Shown here one piece after another: positions 5,810-12,408 of a stretch of 12,420 bases of DNA. Numbering within the stretch: the stretch's first letter is position 1; every line of letters begins with the position of its first letter. The stretch is from Chitinophagaceae bacterium (GTDB lineage: Bacteria > Bacteroidota > Bacteroidia > Chitinophagales > Chitinophagaceae). The stretch covers positions 1 through 12,420 of the forward strand of contig JACFNM010000102.1 in the NCBI GenBank assembly GCA_019454915.1, written 5' to 3'. Under the pieces are notes generated by a model. That model saw nothing but the letters and a program-made list of their open reading frames with translations, ran no database searches and was not told where the DNA came from. The position numbers were made by a program, and so were the translations under genes.

Positions 5810-7477
5810 ATGTTTCGTACTTGCGATATAACAGGATTTAAAGTAGATCTACAATCAGAAAAGCTCATACGTTACAACGCAGTATTTGCCGTTATCTCTT
5901 TGTTACTGGCGGTAACCGCGGCCATATTATTGGTCTTCACCCGTTATCAGCCCGTGCATTTATTAGGGGCCGAATGGTATTATCGCCTGGTTACCTTTCA
6001 CGGGCTGAATGCACTGATCTTCTGGATTATATTTTTTGAAATAGCGGGATTGTATTTCGGGTCCACCGTAATTCTCAACACCCGGTTTTGTTCACCCCGT
6101 TGGGGATGGATTGCTTTCGGTTTAATGGTAGCAGGTCTGGTTCTGTCCAACATTATCATACTGATGGGGAAAGCGGACGTGATGCTCACTTCCTATACTC
6201 CGTTAAAAGCGCATCCTTTATATTATTTAGGAATCATTCTCTTTGCGGTCGGTGCACTGGTCGCTGTTGCCTTGTTTTTCGGTAACCTGATGATAGCAAG
6301 AAGGGAGAAGGCGTACGGAGAAACAATGCCGCTGTTCACTTATGGTTTAATGACCGCCGCTATTATTGCCGTTATCACCCTGGCATCCGGGGCGCTCATT
6401 TACGTACCTACGTTCTTATGGTCATTGGGGCTGATTCAGAATATAGACCCGGCCATGTATAAATTGATTTGGTGGGGGTTGGGTCATTCATCCCAGCAGA
6501 TTAACGTTGCGGCCATGGTGTCCATCTGGTACATGACATCCTTTTTAGCGGTTGGCGGCACTTCCATTAATGAGCGCGTTTCCCGCTCTGCATTTGTACT
6601 TTATATTCTCTTTATTTGCCTTGCCTCCGCTCACCACTTACTTACCGACCCCGGCGTGAGCAGCGCCTGGAAGGTATGGAATACCAGCTATGCTATGTAC
6701 TTAGCGGTATTGGCTTCTATGATACACGCATTTGCCGTGCCTTCTTCATTTGAATCCGCACAGCGCAGATGGGGTTATAATAAAGGATTGTTCCAATGGC
6801 TGTCTAAAGCGCCATGGGGTAACCCAGCCTTCTCGGCAATCATCCTGGCTATAATAGGTTTTGGATTTATAGGTGGAACCACCGGTGTTATTTTTGGGAT
6901 GGAGCAAACCAATATTATCGTACACAATACGATAGCCATTCCCGGACATTTTAAAGGAACCGTGGTCATCGGTACCACGCTCACCTTCATGGGCATCACC
7001 TATTACCTGATTCCCCTCATTTTCAGAAGAAAGATTGTGGGCTTTAAATGGGCGAAGTGGCAACCCTGGTTATTTTTCATCGGCATAGCGCTCTTGTCCA
7101 TTTCTATGATCGTGCTGGGTCAGTTGGGCGTACCACGCCGCCATTGGGATTCTACCTTCTCCGGCGGACCATTCACCTACAATTTCAATCCTGCCGTTGA
7201 CTTTTTCTGGGCATTGATGATGCTGGGGGGTTCGCTGGCATTCATTGCTACGTTGATTTGGATTTTTATCGTAGTTATCTCCGTATTCTGGGGACCCAGG
7301 GTGAACGGCCCGCAAGATATGCAATTGTCCATCTCACCCTTAGCCCCGCCGGCTAAGGCGCACAAAGGATTCGAAGCGCCGGGAACCCTGGTGCTCACCT
7401 TTATATTCCTGCTTGTGTTTATGGCGCTCTTCTTCCTGAACTGGAAGTGGCTGGCAGCAACATGGAATGTAAACTAA
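5810..7477 (+). CDS. Divergent B-family heme-copper oxidase subunit I (possibly NO reductase-like)
   Basis: A 555-aa catalytic subunit with about 13 membrane helices. By alignment from memory with Thermus ba3 CbaA, conserved residues are H64 (low-spin heme), H226 (CuB), H275-H276 (CuB; then TDPG), the PWGNPAF block at 335-341, H372, and H380 in PGHF (active-site heme). Two key positions differ. The cross-linked tyrosine at CuB-His+4 is Q230 (in GHSSQQ), and the second low-spin heme histidine in PGHFH is K382 (PGHFK, codon AAA at 6953-6955). The K-channel positions matching Y244, T312 and T315 are also non-polar or altered (V237, H306 or I305, A309). Loss of the tyrosine is known in NO reductases; cNOR has Glu at the same His+4 position. 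The partner subunit II has CuA, so this resembles CuA-containing, B-family-derived NORs more than cNOR/qNOR. O2 reduction is not excluded. Confidence 0.92.
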   Translation: MFRTCDITGFKVDLQSEKLIRYNAVFAVISLLLAVTAAILLVFTRYQPVHLLGAEWYYRLVTFHGLNALIFWIIFFEIAGLYFGSTVILNTRFCSPRWGWIAFGLMVAGLVLSNIIILMGKADVMLTSYTPLKAHPLYYLGIILFAVGALVAVALFFGNLMIARREKAYGETMPLFTYGLMTAAIIAVITLASGALIYVPTFLWSLGLIQNIDPAMYKLIWWGLGHSSQQINVAAMVSIWYMTSFLAVGGTSINERVSRSAFVLYILFICLASAHHLLTDPGVSSAWKVWNTSYAMYLAVLASMIHAFAVPSSFESAQRRWGYNKGLFQWLSKAPWGNPAFSAIILAIIGFGFIGGTTGVIFGMEQTNIIVHNTIAIPGHFKGTVVIGTTLTFMGITYYLIPLIFRRKIVGFKWAKWQPWLFFIGIALLSISMIVLGQLGVPRRHWDSTFSGGPFTYNFNPAVDFFWALMMLGGSLAFIATLIWIFIVVISVFWGPRVNGPQDMQLSISPLAPPAKAHKGFEAPGTLVLTFIFLLVFMALFFLNWKWLAATWNVN

Positions 7478-7479
7478 CC

Positions 7480-7498
7480 GCTCTTAACTGCTAAGAGC
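7480..7498 (+). other. Perfect stem-loop just after subunit I stop codon
   Basis: GCTCTTA (7480-7486) and TAAGAGC (7492-7498) form a 7-bp perfect stem with a 5-base loop, starting 3 bases after the TAA stop. It has no T-tract. Together with the stronger hairpin at 7515-7548 it makes a tandem structure, perhaps an mRNA processing or 3' protection element. Confidence 0.5.
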
Positions 7499-7514
7499 AA
7501 CGAACCCTTCGATG

Positions 7515-7548
7515 AAATACCGGAGGAGAAATTCTCCGGTATTTTTTT
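7515..7548 (+). terminator. Strong rho-independent terminator between subunit I and SCO gene
   Basis: AAATACCGGAG (7515-7525) pairs perfectly with CTCCGGTATTT (7534-7544). Two inner pairs, one of them G-T, close a GAAA tetraloop, and a run of eight Ts (7542-7549 region) follows. It meets the full intrinsic terminator pattern. It ends only about 12 bases before the SCO start codon, so SCO and the cytochrome b gene must be expressed by read-through or from a promoter inside or upstream of the hairpin. Confidence 0.85.
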
Positions 7549-7560
7549 AAACTGTATGAA

Positions 7561-8307
7561 ATGAAGAAATTGTATTTATGGATATTGCCAACCTGGATAC
7601 TATTAAGTAGCTTTAATCTCCCTGATGAAAAGAAATTTCTTGCACAACAGGCCGCTAATATAGAAGTATTTGACGCTAAGGATAACCATTACGAACTTTA
7701 CTCATTATTAGAACAGAAGCCACTCATCATTTCTCCCGTCTATACACGATGCCATTCCCTGTGTACCGTTATCAGTAACGGGCTTCAGCAGGCTATTAAT
7801 GAGCTGGGCACCCTTGGGAAAGATTTTAATATGGTCAGCTTTTCCTTCGACAGCAGCGATCGTCGCCTGAACCTGGCGACTTACGAAAACCGCTGGAATA
7901 TGGATGGTAAAAGCTGGAAGACCATTTCGGCAAAAGGCGGGGACATAGAAAGACTCCTGTCATCGATCGGCTATGAGTTCGACTATAACCCGTCCACGAA
8001 AGAATTCAGTCATCCCTCAATCCTTATCATACTAACCCCTTCGGGTAAAATATCCAGATACATCTATGGCGTCAACCCGTCAAAGAAAGATATTAAGTTA
8101 GCCGTAATGGAAGCCATGGCCGAAAAAACCAGACCCGGCTTGTTCAAAGGCTTCTATCTCCGCTGTTTCGGATATGATCCGGTGCTGAAAACCTATAAGA
8201 TGGACTGGCGTTTCATTATATCCACCACAGCGGGTTTATTGATGATCACCCTCGTGAGCACCCTGTTTATAAAATCCTTTATCATTACAAAGCATCACCA
8301 TGGATAA
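7561..8307 (+). CDS. SCO1/SenC-type copper chaperone for CuA assembly
   Basis: A 248-aa membrane-anchored thioredoxin-fold protein on the periplasmic side. SCO proteins deliver copper to, or reduce the cysteines of, the CuA site in oxidase subunit II. The N-terminal hydrophobic segment (about 1-19) is a signal or anchor. The copper-binding set is complete: C64-x3-C68 (TRCHSLC) and H151 (EFSHPS). A C-terminal extension contains CFGYDP (202-207) and a second membrane helix (about 217-240), seen in a subgroup of bacterial SCO proteins. It overlaps the next gene by 8 bp, so the two are translationally coupled. Its position behind a CuA-containing subunit II fits its role. The terminator just upstream may lower its expression relative to the structural subunits, which would suit a chaperone. 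Confidence 0.93.
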   Translation: MKKLYLWILPTWILLSSFNLPDEKKFLAQQAANIEVFDAKDNHYELYSLLEQKPLIISPVYTRCHSLCTVISNGLQQAINELGTLGKDFNMVSFSFDSSDRRLNLATYENRWNMDGKSWKTISAKGGDIERLLSSIGYEFDYNPSTKEFSHPSILIILTPSGKISRYIYGVNPSKKDIKLAVMEAMAEKTRPGLFKGFYLRCFGYDPVLKTYKMDWRFIISTTAGLLMITLVSTLFIKSFIITKHHHG

Positions 8308-10249
8308 GCAGATGAATACATCCGGGGTCATAGAAGAACGGTCCCGCGGACATCAATTATATCAAAAATTCTCTTCCTATTTTAGCAGGGTCTATTCCAC
8401 AGAATTGAACCCGCTCTACCATCTTGGTAGCATCGCCGTATTTCTTTTCGTAGTAGCCTGCATTTCGGGTATCTATATTTTCATCTTTTACAATATCAAT
8501 CCCCGCCATGCCTGGGACTCTGTTGAAGCCATGTCCGGCAATATTTTTAACGGATGGATGCGCACCATTCACCGGTATTCATCCGACCTGCTGGTCATTT
8601 TTATCCTGATGCATCTTTTGCATACTTTAATAACCTCCAAATTCAAGCGGCTCATCTCCTGGATCAGCGGAATTATCTCTTTCCTGATAGTGGTGATTAT
8701 CGGGGTAACCGGGTACATACTGGTATGGGACCAAAAGGCAAAACTGACCGGCTATCTCACAGCCAAACTGTTTTCCACCATGCCCATCTTCGACCCCTCT
8801 ATTGCCGGAGCCTTTTTGATGAACGACCTCTCCACGGTTGGCGGCTTTTTTAAAGTAGCCCTATTCGGACATATTGTATTCTCGCTAATCACCGTCATTA
8901 TTATCTGGATTCATATACTGCGTATATCCAAACCGAAAATCATCCCGCCCAAGAAGCTGATGATATACGTGATGATAGCGCTGGGTATTGTTTCGCTGCT
9001 TTTTCCCGTGAAGAGCGATCCGCCGGCCGGCGTTTCTAACTTACCCGTACAAACCACATTCGACTGGTACTATTATTTCGGCTACTACCTGATGAAGTTA
9101 TTTACAGTCAATCAAAACTGGATGATTTTGATTGGCTCCGGGGTCATCCTTTGTATTATTCCCTATCTCATCAGGAGAAAAAATAATCCTCCTGTTTATA
9201 TTGACCTCGACAAATGTGATGCATGCAATCTCTGTTCTTATGACTGCCCCTACGAAGCCATTGACATGCTTATGAAAGACGGGAAGCGAAAAGCCATTTT
9301 ATCGCCTGATAAATGTGTTGGTTGCGCCATTTGTATAGGGTCTTGTGATGAACACGCCATCAGCCATCCGTTCTATCCGGACCTCGCCCTGCAGGCAGAA
9401 GCCAAAAAAGATCTTACTTTGTTCAGTTGCAGCTACTTTCCGGAACCCGCTCTTCCGGAACCACTGAGCATGAACCACTACCGGGTGCCCTGTATCGGCA
9501 GCGTGATGCCCAAGGACGTTCAGGAAATATTAGAAAACAACAGCCATAAAGTAGCATTGTTGAGTTGTGAAGACTGCTATTACCGCCTGGGAAAAACCTG
9601 GGCACTAAACCGGTTCCTGAGAAAACGGGCGCCATTATTCTCTAAGAAATTCAATGCCTCCAATGTTAAATTGTTCACACTGAGTCAGTACAGCAAAGAA
9701 AAGTTATCGGATTTCTCGGCGATGAAGCCCCAGGAGACAGCCAAGCCCGGTGGTGAATTGCATGTTGCCGACTTTCAGAAGGCCAAACCAGTGTTTGGGG
9801 TGTTGATCTTAGCTGCATTTTTTGCCCTGATGATTCCGCTGAGCAGTACCACGGTACAATTCTTCAGCCCGACGGAAAAAACGCTTTTTGTCAATTTCAA
9901 ATACATTTCCACGCCTATGGAATACGAACAGGCGAAATCAGGTGCGGCTCACATGCAGGCCAAAGTTCCTGTGGTGAAAAAACGGAGTCCGGTTGCCTTA
10001 AAAATCACTTCGGCAAAGGATCAGTCCCTGATCTACGAGAAGGAATTTTCTCCGAGGGGATTACGTCAGGATATTGCGATGTTCATCTATTCACAACTGA
10101 ACGTCAAAGAGGACAAGGTCAATATTGAATTTTCAGAGACAGCATTCCCTGATAAACAGTACCAGCTTCAGAATGTGGACCTCAAAAAGGGAGACGGAAC
10201 ATTTATTGTATTCAGAGACAATAAACTGGAGGTTGCAGGGAAAGAATAG
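8300..10249 (+). CDS. Cytochrome b - 2x[4Fe-4S] ferredoxin - MvhD-like fusion protein
   Basis: A 649-aa membrane redox protein built from known parts in an unusual order. Residues about 40-290 resemble cytochrome b of bc complexes: about six helices, heme-ligand pairs H91/H105 and H191/H205 (both 14 apart), and FDWYYYFGYY at 254-263 at the PEWY quinol-site position. Next is a bacterial ferredoxin domain with C306-x2-C309-x2-C312-x3-C316-P and C339-x2-C342-x2-C345-x3-C349. Residues about 371-440 resemble the MvhD/FlpD hydrogenase delta domain, with C377, C398 (RVPCIG), C423 and C426 as possible [2Fe-2S] ligands. A final helix at about 498-515 leads to a roughly 130-residue domain I do not recognise. 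Even helix counting puts the Fe-S domains in the cytoplasm and the C-terminus in the periplasm. It likely links quinol or a cytoplasmic donor to the oxidase; no Rieske gene is nearby. Confidence 0.88.
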   Translation: MDKQMNTSGVIEERSRGHQLYQKFSSYFSRVYSTELNPLYHLGSIAVFLFVVACISGIYIFIFYNINPRHAWDSVEAMSGNIFNGWMRTIHRYSSDLLVIFILMHLLHTLITSKFKRLISWISGIISFLIVVIIGVTGYILVWDQKAKLTGYLTAKLFSTMPIFDPSIAGAFLMNDLSTVGGFFKVALFGHIVFSLITVIIIWIHILRISKPKIIPPKKLMIYVMIALGIVSLLFPVKSDPPAGVSNLPVQTTFDWYYYFGYYLMKLFTVNQNWMILIGSGVILCIIPYLIRRKNNPPVYIDLDKCDACNLCSYDCPYEAIDMLMKDGKRKAILSPDKCVGCAICIGSCDEHAISHPFYPDLALQAEAKKDLTLFSCSYFPEPALPEPLSMNHYRVPCIGSVMPKDVQEILENNSHKVALLSCEDCYYRLGKTWALNRFLRKRAPLFSKKFNASNVKLFTLSQYSKEKLSDFSAMKPQETAKPGGELHVADFQKAKPVFGVLILAAFFALMIPLSSTTVQFFSPTEKTLFVNFKYISTPMEYEQAKSGAAHMQAKVPVVKKRSPVALKITSAKDQSLIYEKEFSPRGLRQDIAMFIYSQLNVKEDKVNIEFSETAFPDKQYQLQNVDLKKGDGTFIVFRDNKLEVAGKE

Positions 10250-10270
10250 CCATCTTTAACGGGAATTAAA

Positions 10271-10278
10271 TACTTTTG
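10271..10278 (+). promoter_or_regulatory. Bacteroidota -7 promoter element for tRNA-Ser
   Basis: TACTTTTG matches the Bacteroidota -7 consensus TAnnTTTG exactly and lies 14 bases before the mature tRNA 5' end, a normal distance for a short leader. The -33 TTG counterpart is poor (CTTTAA around 10254-10259). It sits in the 43-bp gap after the cytochrome b fusion gene. Confidence 0.6.
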
Positions 10279-10292
10279 CCCGACATTTCATT

Positions 10293-10379
10293 GGAGAGAT
10301 GCCAGAGTGGTTGAATGGGACGGTCTCGAAAACCGTTGTACGGGCAACTGTACCCAGGGTTCGAATCCCTGTCTCTCCG
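10293..10379 (+). tRNA. tRNA-Ser (anticodon CGA)
   Basis: An 87-base cloverleaf can be drawn. The acceptor stem is GGAGAGA (10293-10299) with TCTCTCC (10372-10378) and discriminator G. The anticodon stem ACGGT/ACCGT encloses the loop CTCGAAA, giving CGA, which reads UCG serine codons. A long variable arm with a GTAC/GTAC stem marks a class II tRNA, and the T arm is CAGGG-TTCGAAT-CCCTG. CCA is not encoded. Its 3' end is the likely integration site of the element to the right. Confidence 0.97.
10352..10379 (+). other. Putative attachment site (tRNA-Ser 3' end)
   Basis: The 3' part of the tRNA (variable-arm end, T arm and acceptor strand) lies directly upstream of a tyrosine recombinase gene on the same strand, the usual arrangement for elements that integrate into tRNA genes and regenerate the tRNA end. 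The exact core cannot be set because the other junction is outside the window, and no second copy of this sequence is seen here. Confidence 0.5.
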
Positions 10380-10423
10380 CTGAAAAGGAATTTTAAACTT
10401 TTCAAAATCGCTAAAAAAAACGG

Positions 10424-10458
10424 AAAGTCTGTAATTTTCAATGGATTACAGACTTTTT
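10424..10458 (+). terminator. Rho-independent terminator downstream of tRNA-Ser
   Basis: AAAGTCTGTAAT (10424-10435) pairs perfectly over 12 bp with ATTACAGACTTT (10445-10456) around a 9-base loop, and the T run reaches five with the last stem bases. A preceding A-tract (10413-10420) would give a T-tract on the other strand, so it may work both ways. It insulates the integrase from tRNA transcription. Confidence 0.75.
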
Positions 10459-10497
10459 GCATTTTTGAGGATTGCCAAAATTTTCAAAAACACTCAT

Positions 10498-10553
10498 AAT
10501 TTCTGTGGCAAATTCGTGGCACTTTTCATTTTTAAAAAAAGTGCCACAAAATT
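10498..10553. repeat. Putative integrase arm-type sites (three copies of AATT-N(1-2)-GTGGCA)
   Basis: Three related copies lie between the tRNA and the integrase: AATTTCTGTGGCA (10498-10510), AAATTCGTGGCA (10510-10521), and AATTTTGTGGCA on the minus strand (10542-10553). The second and third also form an 11-bp perfect inverted repeat, GTGGCACTTTT (10516-10526) with AAAAGTGCCAC (10537-10547). Clustered short repeats near an attachment site are typical arm-binding sites for tyrosine integrases or sites for an excisionase. The assignment is inferred from position and repetition. Confidence 0.5.
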
Positions 10554-10651
10554 ACCTTTAATTCATTGCATATCAAGATGTAAACCTACTTAACGACTTG
10601 ACTCGAAAGCACTTTAGTTCGACATTTAATAACGTTTAAAACAGTTAGATT

Positions 10652-12046
10652 ATGTTAGAGCAAAGTGCCGGGCAAACCTTCTTCTTAAAAAGCCCCAAAA
10701 ACAAATGCAAATTCAGGTACATCTATCTCAGAGTAACCGTTGACGGGGCATCCAAAGAAACGTCAACGAAAAGAAAATGGGATATTAATCGCTGGAATCA
10801 AAAAACAGAAAGGGCCATTGGGTCAAAAGAAGACTCCCGAACCCTTAATTTTTTCCTGGATTCATTGGAGACCAAGATTAACCAATACAAGACCGAGTTA
10901 ATAAACGATGGATCCACTATTACTGCGCAGAAAATTATAGATTTTGTACTGGGTAAAACCACCTCAAAAGCAAAAGTCTTAGAAGAATTCCAGGCACACA
11001 ACGACGAAATATGGGCTTTGATCCCTAAAGGAGAATATGCTTTAGGTACTCATGAAAGGTTTGTTAAAGCCCGTTCTCATGTAAAAGAATTTATCAAATA
11101 CAAATACAATCGAAACGATATTGAGTTCCGCGAACTGAATTTCGAATTTGTCAAAGATTATGAGTTTTATCTCAAAACGATAAAAAACTGCAGCAACAAC
11201 ACCACTTTGAAATATATCGCTAATTTCAAAAAAATCGTATTACGTGCAATCGCCAAAGAAATGATTCTTTCTGATCCGTTTAAACTTTTTAAAAGTAAAT
11301 GGACAAAACCTAATAAAAGACCTTTAACCAAAGAGGAACTTCGGGCAATAGAAGAAAAGAAGTTTTCAACGGATCGGCTGTCTGTCGTACGAGACATTTT
11401 CATTTTTCAATGTTATACAGGACTTGCTTATATCGACGCCTTTCAATTAAAGAGGACAGATATTAAAAAAGGGAACGATGGGGGATTATGGATCATCTCC
11501 AGTCGTCAAAAATCGAAATCGAGCACCAATATACCACTCCTACCTAAAGCCTTGAAAATAATGGAAAAATACAAACGCCACCCAATTTGCATCTCTCGTA
11601 ACTCGGTATTGCCCGTAAAGTCAAATCAAAAGATGAATGAGTATCTTAAAGAAATTGCCGCCCTCTGTGGCATCACCAGCGAACTCAACACTCACAAGGC
11701 CAGGCGCACTTTTGCAAGTACCGTTACCCTAAACAATGGCGTACCTATTCATGTAGTCAAAGAAATGCTGGGGCACTATTCTGTAAAACAAACGGAAGAA
11801 TACGCAATAACAGAACAGGAAACAGTCAATAGAGAAATGAACCTATTGCGTAAAAAACTGGATTCCGGAAAAACCAATAGTAGCGCGTCTCCTGAAGATA
11901 ACCCCGGTCTAATTCTTGAGCGATTGGAACAGAAATTTATTTTATTAAAGAACATAAATACAAATAAAAAGGGTCTATTATCAGGCGAGAATATTCTTAA
12001 TGAGCTTAGCAATAACATAATCAAATTAAAAAAAATGCTACCATAA
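10652..12046 (+). CDS. Tyrosine recombinase/integrase of a Bacteroidota integrative element
   Basis: A 464-aa site-specific recombinase. It has an N-terminal arm-binding domain (about 1-100, with a KWDINRWNQKT segment at 42-52 typical of Bacteroidota integrases), a SAM-like core-binding domain (about 108-215), and a catalytic domain (about 222-400). Catalytic residues seen are K287 (RQKSKS), H348 and R351 (THKARRTF), H375 (LGHYS) and Y384 (EEYA). The first catalytic arginine, usually in TGLR, is A259 in TGLAYIDAF. IntDOT of CTnDOT also lacks it, so this looks like a family trait and not a defect. A charged tail of about 60 residues follows the catalytic domain. It lies 272 bp downstream of tRNA-Ser on the same strand, indicating integration at that tRNA. 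The stretch looks more AT-rich than the respiratory genes, consistent with transfer. Confidence 0.95.
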   Translation: MLEQSAGQTFFLKSPKNKCKFRYIYLRVTVDGASKETSTKRKWDINRWNQKTERAIGSKEDSRTLNFFLDSLETKINQYKTELINDGSTITAQKIIDFVLGKTTSKAKVLEEFQAHNDEIWALIPKGEYALGTHERFVKARSHVKEFIKYKYNRNDIEFRELNFEFVKDYEFYLKTIKNCSNNTTLKYIANFKKIVLRAIAKEMILSDPFKLFKSKWTKPNKRPLTKEELRAIEEKKFSTDRLSVVRDIFIFQCYTGLAYIDAFQLKRTDIKKGNDGGLWIISSRQKSKSSTNIPLLPKALKIMEKYKRHPICISRNSVLPVKSNQKMNEYLKEIAALCGITSELNTHKARRTFASTVTLNNGVPIHVVKEMLGHYSVKQTEEYAITEQETVNREMNLLRKKLDSGKTNSSASPEDNPGLILERLEQKFILLKNINTNKKGLLSGENILNELSNNIIKLKKMLP

Positions 12047-12056
12047 TTGCATGAAC

Positions 12057-12086
12057 AATCCCCTGAATTCTACTCTTCAGGGGATT
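12057..12086. terminator. Hairpin between convergent integrase and winged-helix genes
   Basis: AATCCCCTGAA (12057-12067) pairs perfectly over 11 bp with TTCAGGGGATT (12076-12086) around an 8-base loop. It begins 11 bases after the integrase stop, and its right arm contains the stop codon of the convergent minus-strand gene. Neither side has a long T-tract, so it may be a weak bidirectional terminator or a transcript-end stabiliser. Confidence 0.5.
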
Positions 12087-12370
12087 AAAAACTCTACCGT
12101 ACTGCGAACTCCCGGATGATAAGACGGTGTGTATTTTATAAAACCCATATCCTGTAGCTGCTTGAAATACTTGTGAAAAGTAGGCAAAGTGTGAATGTGT
12201 GACAACTCCATAAGTATACTGCGACTTATTCGTATAGTTCCCCTGCCCTTCTGCAAATAGGCAAGTCGAACAAGAGCGGTAAGTAAAGCTAAATGCCACA
12301 CATTCAATCTTCGGTCTTCACTCAACACATCCAAATATCTCAGCCACTTTTCCGCATCAATTACCGTCAT
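12077..12370 (-). CDS. Small winged-helix DNA-binding-like protein of the integrative element
   Basis: A 97-aa protein convergent with the integrase, the two stop codons about 30 bp apart. A helical N-terminal half (about 5-40, with NVWHLALLTALVRLAYL) leads into a predicted helix-turn-helix (about 47-77; RISRSILMELSHIHTLPTFHKYF region) and a wing-like beta segment (IKYTPSYHPGVRSTVEFLIP at 78-97). Short proteins ending in a similar YIKY-x-PSYHPG segment are, from memory, common beside integrases in Bacteroidota mobile elements, usually annotated hypothetical. A role in regulation of excision or transfer, or as a recombination directionality factor, is inferred. The start at 12370 has no Shine-Dalgarno sequence. 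Confidence 0.75.
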   Translation of the reverse strand: MTVIDAEKWLRYLDVLSEDRRLNVWHLALLTALVRLAYLQKGRGTIRISRSILMELSHIHTLPTFHKYFKQLQDMGFIKYTPSYHPGVRSTVEFLIP

Positions 12371-12396
12371 CTTGAAATAGATTTAATAGATCGGTC

Positions 12397-12408
12397 CTAT
12401 TATAATAG
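12397..12408. promoter_or_regulatory. 12-bp palindrome upstream of winged-helix gene
   Basis: CTATTATAATAG is a perfect 12-base palindrome located 27-38 bases upstream of the minus-strand start codon at 12370. GATC words flank it (12389-12392 and 12412-12415). The position suits an operator, possibly autoregulatory, or a promoter region. The AT-rich composition makes chance occurrence possible. Confidence 0.3.

Noticed and set aside
5810..7477. Classical cNOR/qNOR NorB
   Set aside because: The PWGNPAF block, the VHNT-PGHF helix and the CuA partner subunit fit the B-family oxidase lineage; the glutamates typical of cNOR near the CuB/FeB site are not seen.
8300..10249. Ordinary cytochrome bc1 or b6f complex gene
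   Set aside because: No Rieske or cytochrome c1 gene is present, and the cytochrome b part stops after about six helices and continues into Fe-S domains.
10256..10499. Frames crossing the tRNA-Ser gene on both strands
   Set aside because: The region is accounted for by the tRNA, its promoter and terminator; such frames over tRNAs are a common annotation artefact.
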